DNA of 64,000 nt, taken from the NCBI RefSeq assembly GCF_026967575.1, contig NZ_CP114054.1, forward strand, positions 1,612,001 to 1,676,000, written 5' to 3'. The notes beneath the pieces were generated by a model. The model was not told where the DNA came from. It worked only from the letters and a program-made list of their open reading frames with translations, and did no database searches. A program made the translations under genes and the position numbers. The DNA is from Aurantiacibacter sp. MUD11 (lineage in GTDB: Bacteria; Pseudomonadota; Alphaproteobacteria; Sphingomonadales; Sphingomonadaceae). Below are positions 24,693-32,222 of the stretch, one piece after another (the first letter of the stretch is position 1; every line of letters starts with the position of its first letter).

Positions 24693-25232
24693 ATGTTCCT
24701 GCTCGTCGCGCTCTGGGCCCTTGCCGAGGCCACGGTGTTCTTCATCGTCGCCGACGTTCCGATCATGGCGCTGGCGGCGAAACGCGGGGTGCATGCCGGG
24801 ATCATGGCCGCATGGATCGGCGCACTGAGCGCGGCGCTAGGTGGCCTTGTGGTCTGGCTTTGGGGCGGCTTCGACCCGCGCGGGTTCGACGCATTTGCAA
24901 TCGCCTTGCCCGGTATCGACGCAGAACTGGTGGCGCAGACCCGCGCCGATTGGGCGGAGAACGGCTTCCTTGCCATGCTGACCGGCAGCTTCGGCGGCAC
25001 GCCCTACAAGCTCTACGCCGCGGCGGCCGGGTACGCCGGCAGCTACGGCCTGATCGGTTTCATTCTGCTAAGCGTGGTTGCGCGGCTGCCGCGCTTCATG
25101 CTGGTCGCCGTGGCAGGTGGCTGGCTCGGCCCCAGGCTACGCGCGCGGCTGGGAGAACGCAATTTCTGGATCGCCTTCGTGGCGGCATGGGTACTGTTCT
25201 ACGCGGCCTATTTCACCGCGATGGGCTGGTAG
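24693..25232 (+). CDS. Polytopic membrane protein, probably VTT/DedA-like
   Basis: A 179-residue membrane protein with four to five hydrophobic segments. The central GSFGGTPYKLYAAAAGYAGS and VARLPRFMLVAVAGGWLGPR follow the pattern of the VTT (SNARE-associated, DedA/YqaA) family, whose members move or scramble lipids, including undecaprenyl phosphate. It starts 3 nt after the CdsA-like stop, completing a four-gene lipid operon. The family call is moderate; a lipid-transport role is inference from context. Confidence 0.7.
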   Translation: MFLLVALWALAEATVFFIVADVPIMALAAKRGVHAGIMAAWIGALSAALGGLVVWLWGGFDPRGFDAFAIALPGIDAELVAQTRADWAENGFLAMLTGSFGGTPYKLYAAAAGYAGSYGLIGFILLSVVARLPRFMLVAVAGGWLGPRLRARLGERNFWIAFVAAWVLFYAAYFTAMGW

Positions 25233-25236
25233 CGCG

Positions 25237-25536
25237 TCAACCCTTGCGCTTCTTCGATCCGAAGAAGCTACCGCCGCCCAGCACGGTCACGCCCAGGAAG
25301 AACCCGAAATCGTACCAGCCGCCAGTGTTGGGCACGGCGTAGACGGCGATGTCGCTGTCGAACAACGAGCCGATCCAGGCCCAGGGGAAGACGAAGCCGT
25401 GCCACAGGCCCCACCAGAAGCCGGGCACGTCCGGCCCGGCGGAAACGCCCGCGTCGATCTGGTTGGCGCAAGCGGAAAGGAAAAGGGCCAGCCCGACGGC
25501 GACGAGGAGTGTTCTGGCGCGCTGCATGGTCATCAT
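25237..25536 (-). CDS. Small lipoprotein, hypothetical
   Basis: A 99-residue protein with a lipoprotein signal peptide (lipobox LSAC, cysteine about residue 23). The mature part has GPDVPGFWWGLWHGFVFPWA, WIGSLFDSDIAVYAVPNTGG and a hydrophobic segment with FFLGVTVLGGGSFFG, so it may be both acylated and membrane-inserted. It overlaps the upstream 61-residue gene by 4 nt. I recognise this only as a widespread uncharacterised membrane family. Confidence 0.75.
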   Translation of the reverse strand: MMTMQRARTLLVAVGLALFLSACANQIDAGVSAGPDVPGFWWGLWHGFVFPWAWIGSLFDSDIAVYAVPNTGGWYDFGFFLGVTVLGGGSFFGSKKRKG

Positions 25537-25718
25537 CCCTGTTGCTGCATCAGTAGGGCCACCACCATTAGCATAAGCATGGCCGCACCAAGCATCATGT
25601 GTTTGCTGGCGCGTTGCTTGTCGCCCGCCTTGGTCAGCATGGCCCCGCGCCAGACATTGGCGATGGCGAGCACCGCCCCGACCACCACAATGCTGATCGT
25701 GAGCGTGCGTTCGTCCAT
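25533..25718 (-). CDS. Small two-helix membrane protein (61 aa), hypothetical
   Basis: Two hydrophobic segments (LTISIVVVGAVLAIANVWRG and MLGAAMLMLMVVALLMQ) flank a short basic loop, TKAGDKQRASKHM. It has a 4-nt stop/start overlap with the lipoprotein gene below and lies 35 nt downstream of nrdA on the same strand, so it could be read through from nrdA. No family recognised. Confidence 0.65.
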   Translation of the reverse strand: MDERTLTISIVVVGAVLAIANVWRGAMLTKAGDKQRASKHMMLGAAMLMLMVVALLMQQQG

Positions 25719-25753
25719 CGCCTGATCCTAAGCGGCCGGTGCCGGCCCGCGCC

Positions 25754-27817
25754 TTACTGGCAGGCCAGGCACTCGTCGTAGTCGGTGCTTTCGCCCGCGT
25801 TCAGCTCGTACTTGGCGGCATCGGAGGTGTTGTCCGCTTCCACTCCGCCAGCGAAACCGGCGCGCTGCACGCTCTTCGAGCGCAGGTAGTAGAGCGACTT
25901 GATGCCCTTCTCCCAGGCCTGGAAGTGCAGCATCATCAGGTCCCACTTGTCGACGTCGGCCGGGATGAACAGGTTCAGCGACTGTGCCTGGTCGATGAAG
26001 GGCGCGCGGTCGGCGGCGAATTCGAGCAGCCAGCGCTGGTCGATTTCGAAGCTGGTCTTGAACGCGGCCTTTTCATCGTCATTGAGGAAGTCGAGGTGCT
26101 GGACACTGCCGCCCTTCTCCAGGATCGAGTTCCACACCGCGGTGGAGTTCTTGCTCTTCTTGTCGAGGATCTTTTCCAGATAGGGGTTCTTCACCACGAA
26201 GCTGCCGGACAGCGTCTTGTGGGTGTAGATGTTCGCCGGGATCGGCTCGATGCAGGCGCTGGTGCCGCCGCAGATGATGGAGATCGACGCGGTCGGCGCG
26301 ATTGCCATCTTGCAGCTGAAGCGTTCCATCGCCCCCATTTCCTCGGCGTCCGGGCACGGCCCGCGTTCCTTGGCCAGCATCATGCTGGCCTCGTTCGCCT
26401 TGGCGTTGATGTGCTTGAACATCTTCAGGTTCCACACCTTCGCCATCGGGCTTTCGAAGCCGATGCCCTTGGACTGCAGGAAGGAGTGGAAGCCCATTAC
26501 GCCCATGCCGACGGAGCGTTCGCGCATGGCCGAGTACTTGGCGCGTGCCATCTCTTCGGGGGCACGGTCGATATAGTCCTGCAGCACGTTGTCGAGGAAG
26601 CGCATGACGTCCTCGATGAACTGCTTGTCGCCGTTCCACTCATCCCACTTTTCGAGGTTGAGCGAGGACAGGCAGCACACCGCCGTGCGATCGTTGCCGA
26701 GGTGGTCGACACCGGTCGGCAGGGTGATCTCGCTGCACAGGTTCGAGGTGGAAACCTTCAGGCCCAGATCGCGGTGATGCTTGGGCATCATGCGGTTCAC
26801 CGTGTCGGAGAACACGATGTAGGGCTCGCCCGTGGCGAGGCGGGTCTCGACCAGTTTCTGGAACAGGCTGCGGGCATCGACTTCGCCGCGTACGCTGCCG
26901 TCCTTGGGGGACTTCAGCTGGAACTTCTCGCCGGCGCGCACCGCTTCCATGAATTCGTCGGTCAGCAGCACGCCGTGGTGCAGGTTCAGCGCCTTGCGGT
27001 TGAAGTCGCCCGAAGGCTTGCGGATTTCGAGGAACTCCTCGATCTCCGGGTGGTGGATGTCGATGTAGCAGGCGGCCGAGCCACGGCGCAGCGAGCCTTG
27101 CGAGATCGCCAGCGTCAGGCTGTCCATCACGCGCACGAAGGGGATGATGCCGCTGGTCTTGCCGTTCAGGCCCACCGGCTCGCCGATGCCGCGGACATTG
27201 CCCCAGTAGGTGCCGATGCCGCCGCCCTTGGAGGCCAGCCAGACGTTCTCGTTCCAGGTGCCGACGATGCCGTCGAGGCTGTCCGACACGGAGTTGAGGT
27301 AGCAGGAAATCGGCAGGCCGCGGTTGGTGCCGCCGTTCGACAGCACCGGCGTTGCCGGCATGAACCACAGGTTCGAGATGTAGTCGTAGAGGCGCTGCGC
27401 GTGCTCCTCGTCGTCGGCGTAGGCATCGGCGACGCGGGCGAACAGGTCCTGGTAGCTTTCGTTGGGCAGCAGGTAACGGTCGGTCAGCGTTGCCTTGCCG
27501 AATTCTGTCAGGTTGGCGTCGCGCGCGGGGTCCGTCTTGATGTCGAAGCGGCGCGGATTGACCTTCTTGGAATCGTCCTTGGCCGCGGCAGCCTTGGCGG
27601 CAGCGGCCAGCGCCTCGGTCGCCGCGGTTTCGGCCGCGTCATTCACCAGCGCTTCGCTGCCGGCGTCCTTCTTTTCCATATCCATTGCCTTTGCGCCCGT
27701 ATCTTTCGCTGCAGCGGAATTCGCGCGGCCCTTGGCAGGCGCTGCCTTCGTTTCGCTCTCGCCTGCAGTATTCTCGTCCAGCCCCATTGCCGCCTCGTCC
27801 GTGTTGCGAAATTCCAT
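25754..27817 (-). CDS. nrdA: Ribonucleoside-diphosphate reductase alpha subunit, without ATP-cone
   Basis: Catalytic subunit reducing ribonucleotides. In the 687-residue protein Cys172 (PISCYLNSV) and Cys381/382 are candidates for the redox cysteines, NLCSEI carries the thiyl-radical Cys361, SLYYLRSKS holds the adjacent tyrosines of the radical path, and the C-terminal DECLACQ (Cys683, Cys686) is the shuttle pair. Residues 1-85 are a low-complexity Ala/Lys/Glu tail where the E. coli enzyme has an ATP-cone, so activity control by dATP through that domain is absent. Internal methionines at 44 and 46 could be alternative starts. The downstream genes to 25237 may be co-transcribed. Confidence 0.96.
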   Translation of the reverse strand: MEFRNTDEAAMGLDENTAGESETKAAPAKGRANSAAAKDTGAKAMDMEKKDAGSEALVNDAAETAATEALAAAAKAAAAKDDSKKVNPRRFDIKTDPARDANLTEFGKATLTDRYLLPNESYQDLFARVADAYADDEEHAQRLYDYISNLWFMPATPVLSNGGTNRGLPISCYLNSVSDSLDGIVGTWNENVWLASKGGGIGTYWGNVRGIGEPVGLNGKTSGIIPFVRVMDSLTLAISQGSLRRGSAACYIDIHHPEIEEFLEIRKPSGDFNRKALNLHHGVLLTDEFMEAVRAGEKFQLKSPKDGSVRGEVDARSLFQKLVETRLATGEPYIVFSDTVNRMMPKHHRDLGLKVSTSNLCSEITLPTGVDHLGNDRTAVCCLSSLNLEKWDEWNGDKQFIEDVMRFLDNVLQDYIDRAPEEMARAKYSAMRERSVGMGVMGFHSFLQSKGIGFESPMAKVWNLKMFKHINAKANEASMMLAKERGPCPDAEEMGAMERFSCKMAIAPTASISIICGGTSACIEPIPANIYTHKTLSGSFVVKNPYLEKILDKKSKNSTAVWNSILEKGGSVQHLDFLNDDEKAAFKTSFEIDQRWLLEFAADRAPFIDQAQSLNLFIPADVDKWDLMMLHFQAWEKGIKSLYYLRSKSVQRAGFAGGVEADNTSDAAKYELNAGESTDYDECLACQ

Positions 27818-28390
27818 CTGGCCTCAATCCCCGTCGTTGCTGCGGGCTGCGGCCGTGATCCAAAGCCGTATGCCCCTCACATGTTCCACATGTGTTCGAC
27901 TCGAAACCGGCAAGCTGCCAGTCTAGCGGAGCACATGCATCGGCGGGAAATTACTTATCCCCGCCTGCCCACAATCGCTCCACCGGGGTGTCCACAAGAG
28001 CGACTCCTCGCCTGTGCGCACAAGGTAGGGTGCGAAGGCTCGAAATCTAGGTCTAGTAGGTCCCCCCGGCAGGTCGACCACCACCCCTTGTGAATCAGCA
28101 ACGACTCGCACGCAAGAGGGTTAAGATGGAATCAATGCCGTCATGAACGCGATCGGCAGGTGTATCGCCCGAACAATACGGCGCGACGCGTGGAGTTTCC
28201 TCGGCTTGCGGGGTGCGCAAGAGGCAAAATCAATCTGCGGAAAAAAAGCTGTGCAAGCGCGACATGGCGAATCAATCGAATCGTAACGCGCAATATTGCA
28301 TCAGCGTGTCATCGCGACCCGGGTCTGCCGATGGCGCTCGGGCCGTGCATATGGCATGATTGGAAAAACGCGAACGCCAAGAGGTACATC
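27818..28390. promoter_or_regulatory. Long intergenic region upstream of nrdA with repeated motifs, no gene seen
   Basis: A 573-nt gap between divergent nrdA and the small membrane gene at 28391. Near nrdA, CACATGTTCCACATGTG (27878-27894) holds two overlapping ACATGT palindromes. Farther out, CACAA occurs at 27970, 27993 and 28019, spaced 23 and 26 nt, and the inverse TTGTG at 28088; the middle copy sits in TGTCCACA, a 7-of-9 match to a DnaA box when extended. I see no clear NrdR box, tRNA, or credible reading frame. A small RNA cannot be excluded. Confidence 0.5.
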
Positions 28391-28609
28391 ATGGTCGCAA
28401 TGTTCAAGGCGCTGCCTTTCGGGATCTTCCTGACGCTGGTCATCGCGCTGTTCATCGGGTCCGGCGGATCGTCGGGCGGGATGCTTTCGGTGTTCCCCTT
28501 CGACGTGACCGTGGCGGAACTGGGCCTCGACTTCCGGCTCTACTGGAGCTGGACGCTGTTCCTCGCCGGCACCGGCCTGGCCTTCGCCATCATCCTGATG
28601 ATGGAGTGA
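28391..28609 (+). CDS. Small membrane protein (72 aa), hypothetical
   Basis: Starts MVAMFKALPFGIFLTLVIAL, has two hydrophobic segments (about 5-25 and 48-70) around a glycine-rich loop (GSGGSSGGM), and ends ILMME. AGAGG lies 6 nt before the ATG. Much longer in-frame versions reaching 28160 are not supported by signal or context. Its last 70 nt overlap the 3' end of the convergent acyltransferase gene. Function unknown. Confidence 0.7.
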   Translation: MVAMFKALPFGIFLTLVIALFIGSGGSSGGMLSVFPFDVTVAELGLDFRLYWSWTLFLAGTGLAFAIILMME

Positions 28610-29529
28610 GGCAGCACGCGCCGCTGCCACAGCCACACCGCCAGGCCAATTCCCGCCAGCGCCGCCGGACCCCATGACAGCTGCAACAGCTGGATGGCGG
28701 GAAAGTGCACCGCGTAGAGCGGGAAGGAGATCGCACCCAGCATGGTGGCAGCCTCCTGCACCTTCGCCGAATCGAAACGCGCTGCCATGCCGCCGAACAT
28801 CATCAGCGGGGCAAGCAGCAGGATGAAGGCGAGCGGGGCCCACTCCCACGGCCATATCCACACGGCGAGGACATAGGCGGGAAGCGCCAGGAAGGCGGCG
28901 GCGAAGGGTACGCGCACCGGCGGCGAATCGCCCCAGAGACGATAGATCAGGATGCCCAGCGTATAGGCCGTGCCGACGCGCAGCAGCACCAGCCAGTGAT
29001 ACTCGGCAAAGCCGCCGCGCGGGAAACCGGCAAGGGCAATCGCCCAGCCCAGGCCCAGCGCGCAGAGGACCGCGACCAGCAGCAGCCCGCGCTTGCCCAG
29101 TCGTGCCAGCCCCAGCCCGTGAACGGCATTGGCGACCAGTTCGTAGACGATCGACCACAGCGGCAGGTTGAGCAGGTATGGCGCGGCAGCGACATTGAAT
29201 GCCGGCAGCATGGCCAGCATCAGCACATAGGCAAGGCCCAGCTCGCCCGAAAAGCCGTAGCGTCCCAGCGCCGCCAGCAATCCGAGAGAGGTGCCCAGCG
29301 CCATCCAGCCCCACAGCCGTTGGTATCGCTTCGCGAAGAAGCGCCAGCCACCCAGCGAACCGTCACGCAGCCGCGACTCGTAGGTCCGCGCCATGACGAA
29401 GCCCGACAGCATGAAGAAGAAGTCCACCGCGAGGTGCGCGCCGTGGATCGGCAGTCCCAGGTGGAACAGCACGACGACGATGGCGGCGAGTCCGCGCAGG
29501 GCATCAAGGCCAAGAAGACGTTGATCCAT
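28540..29529 (-). CDS. Acyltransferase 3 family membrane protein
   Basis: A 329-residue protein with ten or so membrane helices of the AcylT-3 (OafA/NodX) family, which acylate surface sugars or lipids. It starts MDQRLLGLDALRGLAAIVVV with the family's LDALRG motif, continues VVLFHLGLPIHGAHLAVDFF with the catalytic-type histidine, and has FFMLSGFVMARTYE and LWSIVYELVANAVHG. No neighbouring polysaccharide genes identify the substrate. The 3' end overlaps the small membrane gene by 70 nt in convergent orientation. Confidence 0.92.
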   Translation of the reverse strand: MDQRLLGLDALRGLAAIVVVLFHLGLPIHGAHLAVDFFFMLSGFVMARTYESRLRDGSLGGWRFFAKRYQRLWGWMALGTSLGLLAALGRYGFSGELGLAYVLMLAMLPAFNVAAAPYLLNLPLWSIVYELVANAVHGLGLARLGKRGLLLVAVLCALGLGWAIALAGFPRGGFAEYHWLVLLRVGTAYTLGILIYRLWGDSPPVRVPFAAAFLALPAYVLAVWIWPWEWAPLAFILLLAPLMMFGGMAARFDSAKVQEAATMLGAISFPLYAVHFPAIQLLQLSWGPAALAGIGLAVWLWQRRVLPHSIIRMMAKARPVPARNSVQLQ

Positions 29530-29598
29530 GGCCGCACCATGCGCAGCCGCGGTTCAATAGCGGCTGAGCAAGCAACGCTAAGCAACACGACAAACAAG

Positions 29599-29612
29599 TG
29601 CGGTTAACCGCA
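29599..29612. promoter_or_regulatory. 14-bp perfect palindrome in a divergent promoter region
   Basis: TGCGGTTAACCGCA is a perfect palindrome 70 nt upstream of the acyltransferase start and 146 nt before the exported-protein start. A CAGCCGC/GCGGCTG hairpin lies nearer the acyltransferase gene. Candidate operator only. Confidence 0.35.
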
Positions 29613-29757
29613 AACTTACCCTCTTCCAGCCGCTGCGGGGCAACACCATACGCTCGACCGGTGATTTAGTGGATTAGTCGAATACCACACCCCCTGACAC
29701 TGCCGCCCGGCTAGAACACCGGCGATAGTCTTTCCGGCAACCAGGGAACCCGCCGCC

Positions 29758-30240
29758 ATGCGCTACACCATTTCCACTCTCGCACTTGCCATCAGCACGC
29801 CTGCCGTGGCGCAGGACGTGGCCCTGCCCGACCTTGTCGAGTGGGGTGGCTCGGCAGCTGCCATTGAAGCCGCGCTGGAAGGCAAGTGCGCCAACGGCCT
29901 GACCGTGCGCGACATCGATACTCCCTTCCTGCCTGATACCGAGCAGCAGGTGCAGATCGATTGCGACGGGCTGGAGCACTTTGGTGCCCCACGCTGGGCC
30001 GAGTTCGTGATTGGCGACGATCGCCTGCAGATGCTGTGGATCATGGTCGACAGCGAGGAGGAGGACAGCGCCATCGAAGCCATGCGCGCCGCCTATGGCG
30101 AGCCGACGGCAGAGAGCGAAATGTTCGTCGCCTTTGCCGATGCCAATACCGCCTGGCGCACCGAGCCGGCCGAGTTCCTGTATTACTCGCCCGAGCTGGC
30201 CGAAGCGATGAGCGCCTGGTTCGCTTCGACGGGTGGGTGA
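29758..30240 (+). CDS. Exported protein of unknown function
   Basis: A 160-residue protein with a short signal peptide (MRYTISTLALAISTPAVAQD). The mature part is acidic with two cysteines (GKCANGL, QIDCDGL), the phrase RWAEFVIGDDRLQMLWIMVD and a regular C-terminal helix. I recognise no family. It converges with nadB, 27 nt between stops. Confidence 0.75.
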   Translation: MRYTISTLALAISTPAVAQDVALPDLVEWGGSAAAIEAALEGKCANGLTVRDIDTPFLPDTEQQVQIDCDGLEHFGAPRWAEFVIGDDRLQMLWIMVDSEEEDSAIEAMRAAYGEPTAESEMFVAFADANTAWRTEPAEFLYYSPELAEAMSAWFASTGG

Positions 30241-30267
30241 GACGTCCGTGTAGCGCTTTGGACGGCG

Positions 30268-31860
30268 CTACGGCACCAGCACGGTGTCGCACGCAACGTC
30301 ATCGGTTTCGGGATAGTCGAGCGTGTAGTGCAGGCCGCGGCTTTCGTGGCGCTTCAGCGCGCTCTGCACGATCAGGTGCGCACACTGGTGCAGGTTGCGC
30401 AGTTCGATGAGGTCGGTGGTCACGCGGAAGTGACCGTAATAGTCGTCGATCTCGCTCGCCAGCAGCGAGATGCGGTGCGCTGCGCGCTCCAGCCGCTTGG
30501 TGGTGCGCACGATGCCGACATAGTTCCACATGAACCGGCGGATCTCGGTCCAGTTCTGCTTGATGATGACCTCTTCGTCGGAATCGGTCACGCGGCTTTC
30601 GTCCCACTCCCGGATGGCGGGCGGGTCGACGAAGCTGTCCCAATGCTCAAGGATGTCGCGCGCCGCCGCTTCGCCGAAAACGAAGCATTCGAGCAGCGAA
30701 TTGGAGGCGAGGCGATTGGCGCCGTGCAATCCGCTTTCGGTGCATTCGCCCGCGGCATAAAGGCCGGGTAGGTCGGTGCGACCGTTGAGGTCGATCACGA
30801 TGCCGCCGCAGGTGTAATGCTGCGCGGGGACGACCGGGATCGGCCCCTTGGTCATGTCGATGCCCAGCCCCATAAGCTTCTCGTGGATGGTCGGGAAATG
30901 CCCGGTCACGAAGTCGGCCGGCATGTGGCTGATGTCGAGATGGACATAGTCGAGGCCGTAGCGCTTGATCTGGTCGTCGATCGCGCGGGCGACCACGTCG
31001 CGCGGGGCCAGTTCCATGCGCTCGGGATCGTAGTCTTCCATGAAGCGGTGGCCGGTTTCCGGGTGGAACAGCCGCCCACCCTCGCCGCGCACGGCTTCGG
31101 TGATCAGGAAGTTCTTGACCTCGAGATTGTAGAGGCAGGTCGGGTGGAACTGCATCATCTCCATGTTGGAGACGCGCGCGCCCGCCCGCCAGGCCATGGC
31201 GATGCCGTCGCCCGTCGCGCCGCGCGGGGCGGTGCTGAACTGGTAGACACGGCCCGCGCCGCCCGCGGCCATGATGGTGGCCTTTGCCTTGTAGGCCTCC
31301 ACCTTGCCCGTCGTCGTATCCAGCGCATAGGCGCCCCATACCCGGCCCGAGCCTGAGTATTTCTCCTCGTGCCGGCCGGTGATCAGGTCGATGCAGCTGC
31401 GGTCGGGCAACAGGGTGATGTTGGGATTTTCCTCCGCCGCCTTGAGCAGCGCCGCCTGCACCGCCCAGCCGGTGGCATCGTGCACGTGCACGATACGGCG
31501 ATGCGAGTGACCGCCCTCGCGCGTCAGGTGCAGGTCTTCCCCCTCGCGGTTGAAGGGCACGCCCAGTTCGCACAGCCGGTCGATCGCGGCGGGCGCGCGC
31601 TCGATCACGAATTCCACCGTCTCCCGGTCGTTCAGGCCGGCCCCGGCCACCATGGTGTCGCGCACGTGGTCTTCGAAGGTGTCGCCCGCATCCAGCACTG
31701 CGGCGATCCCGCCCTGGGCCCAGGCGGTGGAGCCGCTGGTCAGCTTGCCTTTGGCCAGCACCAGCACCCGCAGGTCGGTTGCCAGCGTCAGGGCCGCCGT
31801 CAGTCCCGCGGCGCCCGAACCGATGACGAGAACGTCGTAATTGTCGCCTGCAGCAGTCAT
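30268..31860 (-). CDS. nadB: L-aspartate oxidase
   Basis: FAD enzyme that oxidises aspartate to iminoaspartate for NAD biosynthesis, using oxygen or fumarate. The 530-residue protein has the dinucleotide fold VLVIGSGAAGLTAALTLA, GSTAWAQGGIAAVLDAGDTF, HSHRRIVHVHDATGWAVQAA and the late GLYAAGECTESGLHGANRLA. Homology to succinate dehydrogenase flavoproteins is expected, but GESGLHG-type spacing and length fit NadB. nadA and nadC are not next to it. An inverted repeat lies in the upstream region shared with the small gene at 32055. Confidence 0.95.
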   Translation of the reverse strand: MTAAGDNYDVLVIGSGAAGLTAALTLATDLRVLVLAKGKLTSGSTAWAQGGIAAVLDAGDTFEDHVRDTMVAGAGLNDRETVEFVIERAPAAIDRLCELGVPFNREGEDLHLTREGGHSHRRIVHVHDATGWAVQAALLKAAEENPNITLLPDRSCIDLITGRHEEKYSGSGRVWGAYALDTTTGKVEAYKAKATIMAAGGAGRVYQFSTAPRGATGDGIAMAWRAGARVSNMEMMQFHPTCLYNLEVKNFLITEAVRGEGGRLFHPETGHRFMEDYDPERMELAPRDVVARAIDDQIKRYGLDYVHLDISHMPADFVTGHFPTIHEKLMGLGIDMTKGPIPVVPAQHYTCGGIVIDLNGRTDLPGLYAAGECTESGLHGANRLASNSLLECFVFGEAAARDILEHWDSFVDPPAIREWDESRVTDSDEEVIIKQNWTEIRRFMWNYVGIVRTTKRLERAAHRISLLASEIDDYYGHFRVTTDLIELRNLHQCAHLIVQSALKRHESRGLHYTLDYPETDDVACDTVLVP

Positions 31861-31973
31861 GGCGAGGTCATTGCCCTGTCACGGGTCGACCCGCAAGCAT
31901 TACGGCTCGCGCATCCGGCCACCGGCAATTGCAGAAACGCTTGGTGCCGAATCGACCAATGAATTATAAGCCA

Positions 31974-32009
31974 ATGTAAACACAATATCGGCAGAGGTTG
32001 TCTTTACAT
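31974..32009. promoter_or_regulatory. 12-bp inverted repeat upstream of nadB, candidate operator
   Basis: ATGTAAACACAA (31974-31985) and TTGTCTTTACAT (31998-32009) pair at 11 of 12 positions with a 12-nt spacer. It lies 114 nt upstream of the nadB start and about 45 nt before the small zinc-ribbon-like gene. It may control nadB or both. Confidence 0.5.
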
Positions 32010-32054
32010 CGCACCGGGCAAGGTCACAGTATTGCCCGCACAGGGGAAATGTCG

Positions 32055-32222
32055 ATGTCGAGCCGTTTACTTTGCCTGTTCAATCGACACGCGCCCACCG
32101 GGCGCCGCGCGGATTGGGACGGTAGCGCATTTGTGAGCCGCTGCGAGCATTGCGCAAAGCCCATATTTCGTGTCGGTCGTGGCCGTTGGAGACAGGACCC
32201 CGAGCGGCTGGACGGGGCCTAG
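32055..32222 (+). CDS. Small CxxC protein (55 aa), zinc-ribbon-like
   Basis: Starts MSSRLLCLFNRHAPTGRRAD and contains FVSRCEHCAKPIFRVGRGRW, in which CEHC could be half of a metal site together with Cys7 and His12. GGGG lies 8 nt before the ATG at 32055, which is preferred to an overlapping in-frame ATG at 32049. It converges with the ABC ATPase gene, overlapping its end by 4 nt. Function unknown. Confidence 0.7.
   Translation: MSSRLLCLFNRHAPTGRRADWDGSAFVSRCEHCAKPIFRVGRGRWRQDPERLDGA

Noticed and set aside
25739..28093. A 784-codon plus-strand open frame opposite nrdA
   Set aside because: Same shadow effect; nrdA on the minus strand has all catalytic residues.
27818..28390. Possible replication origin or DnaA box cluster
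   Set aside because: Only one near-match to the DnaA box; no dnaA, parAB or A+T-rich unwinding element nearby.
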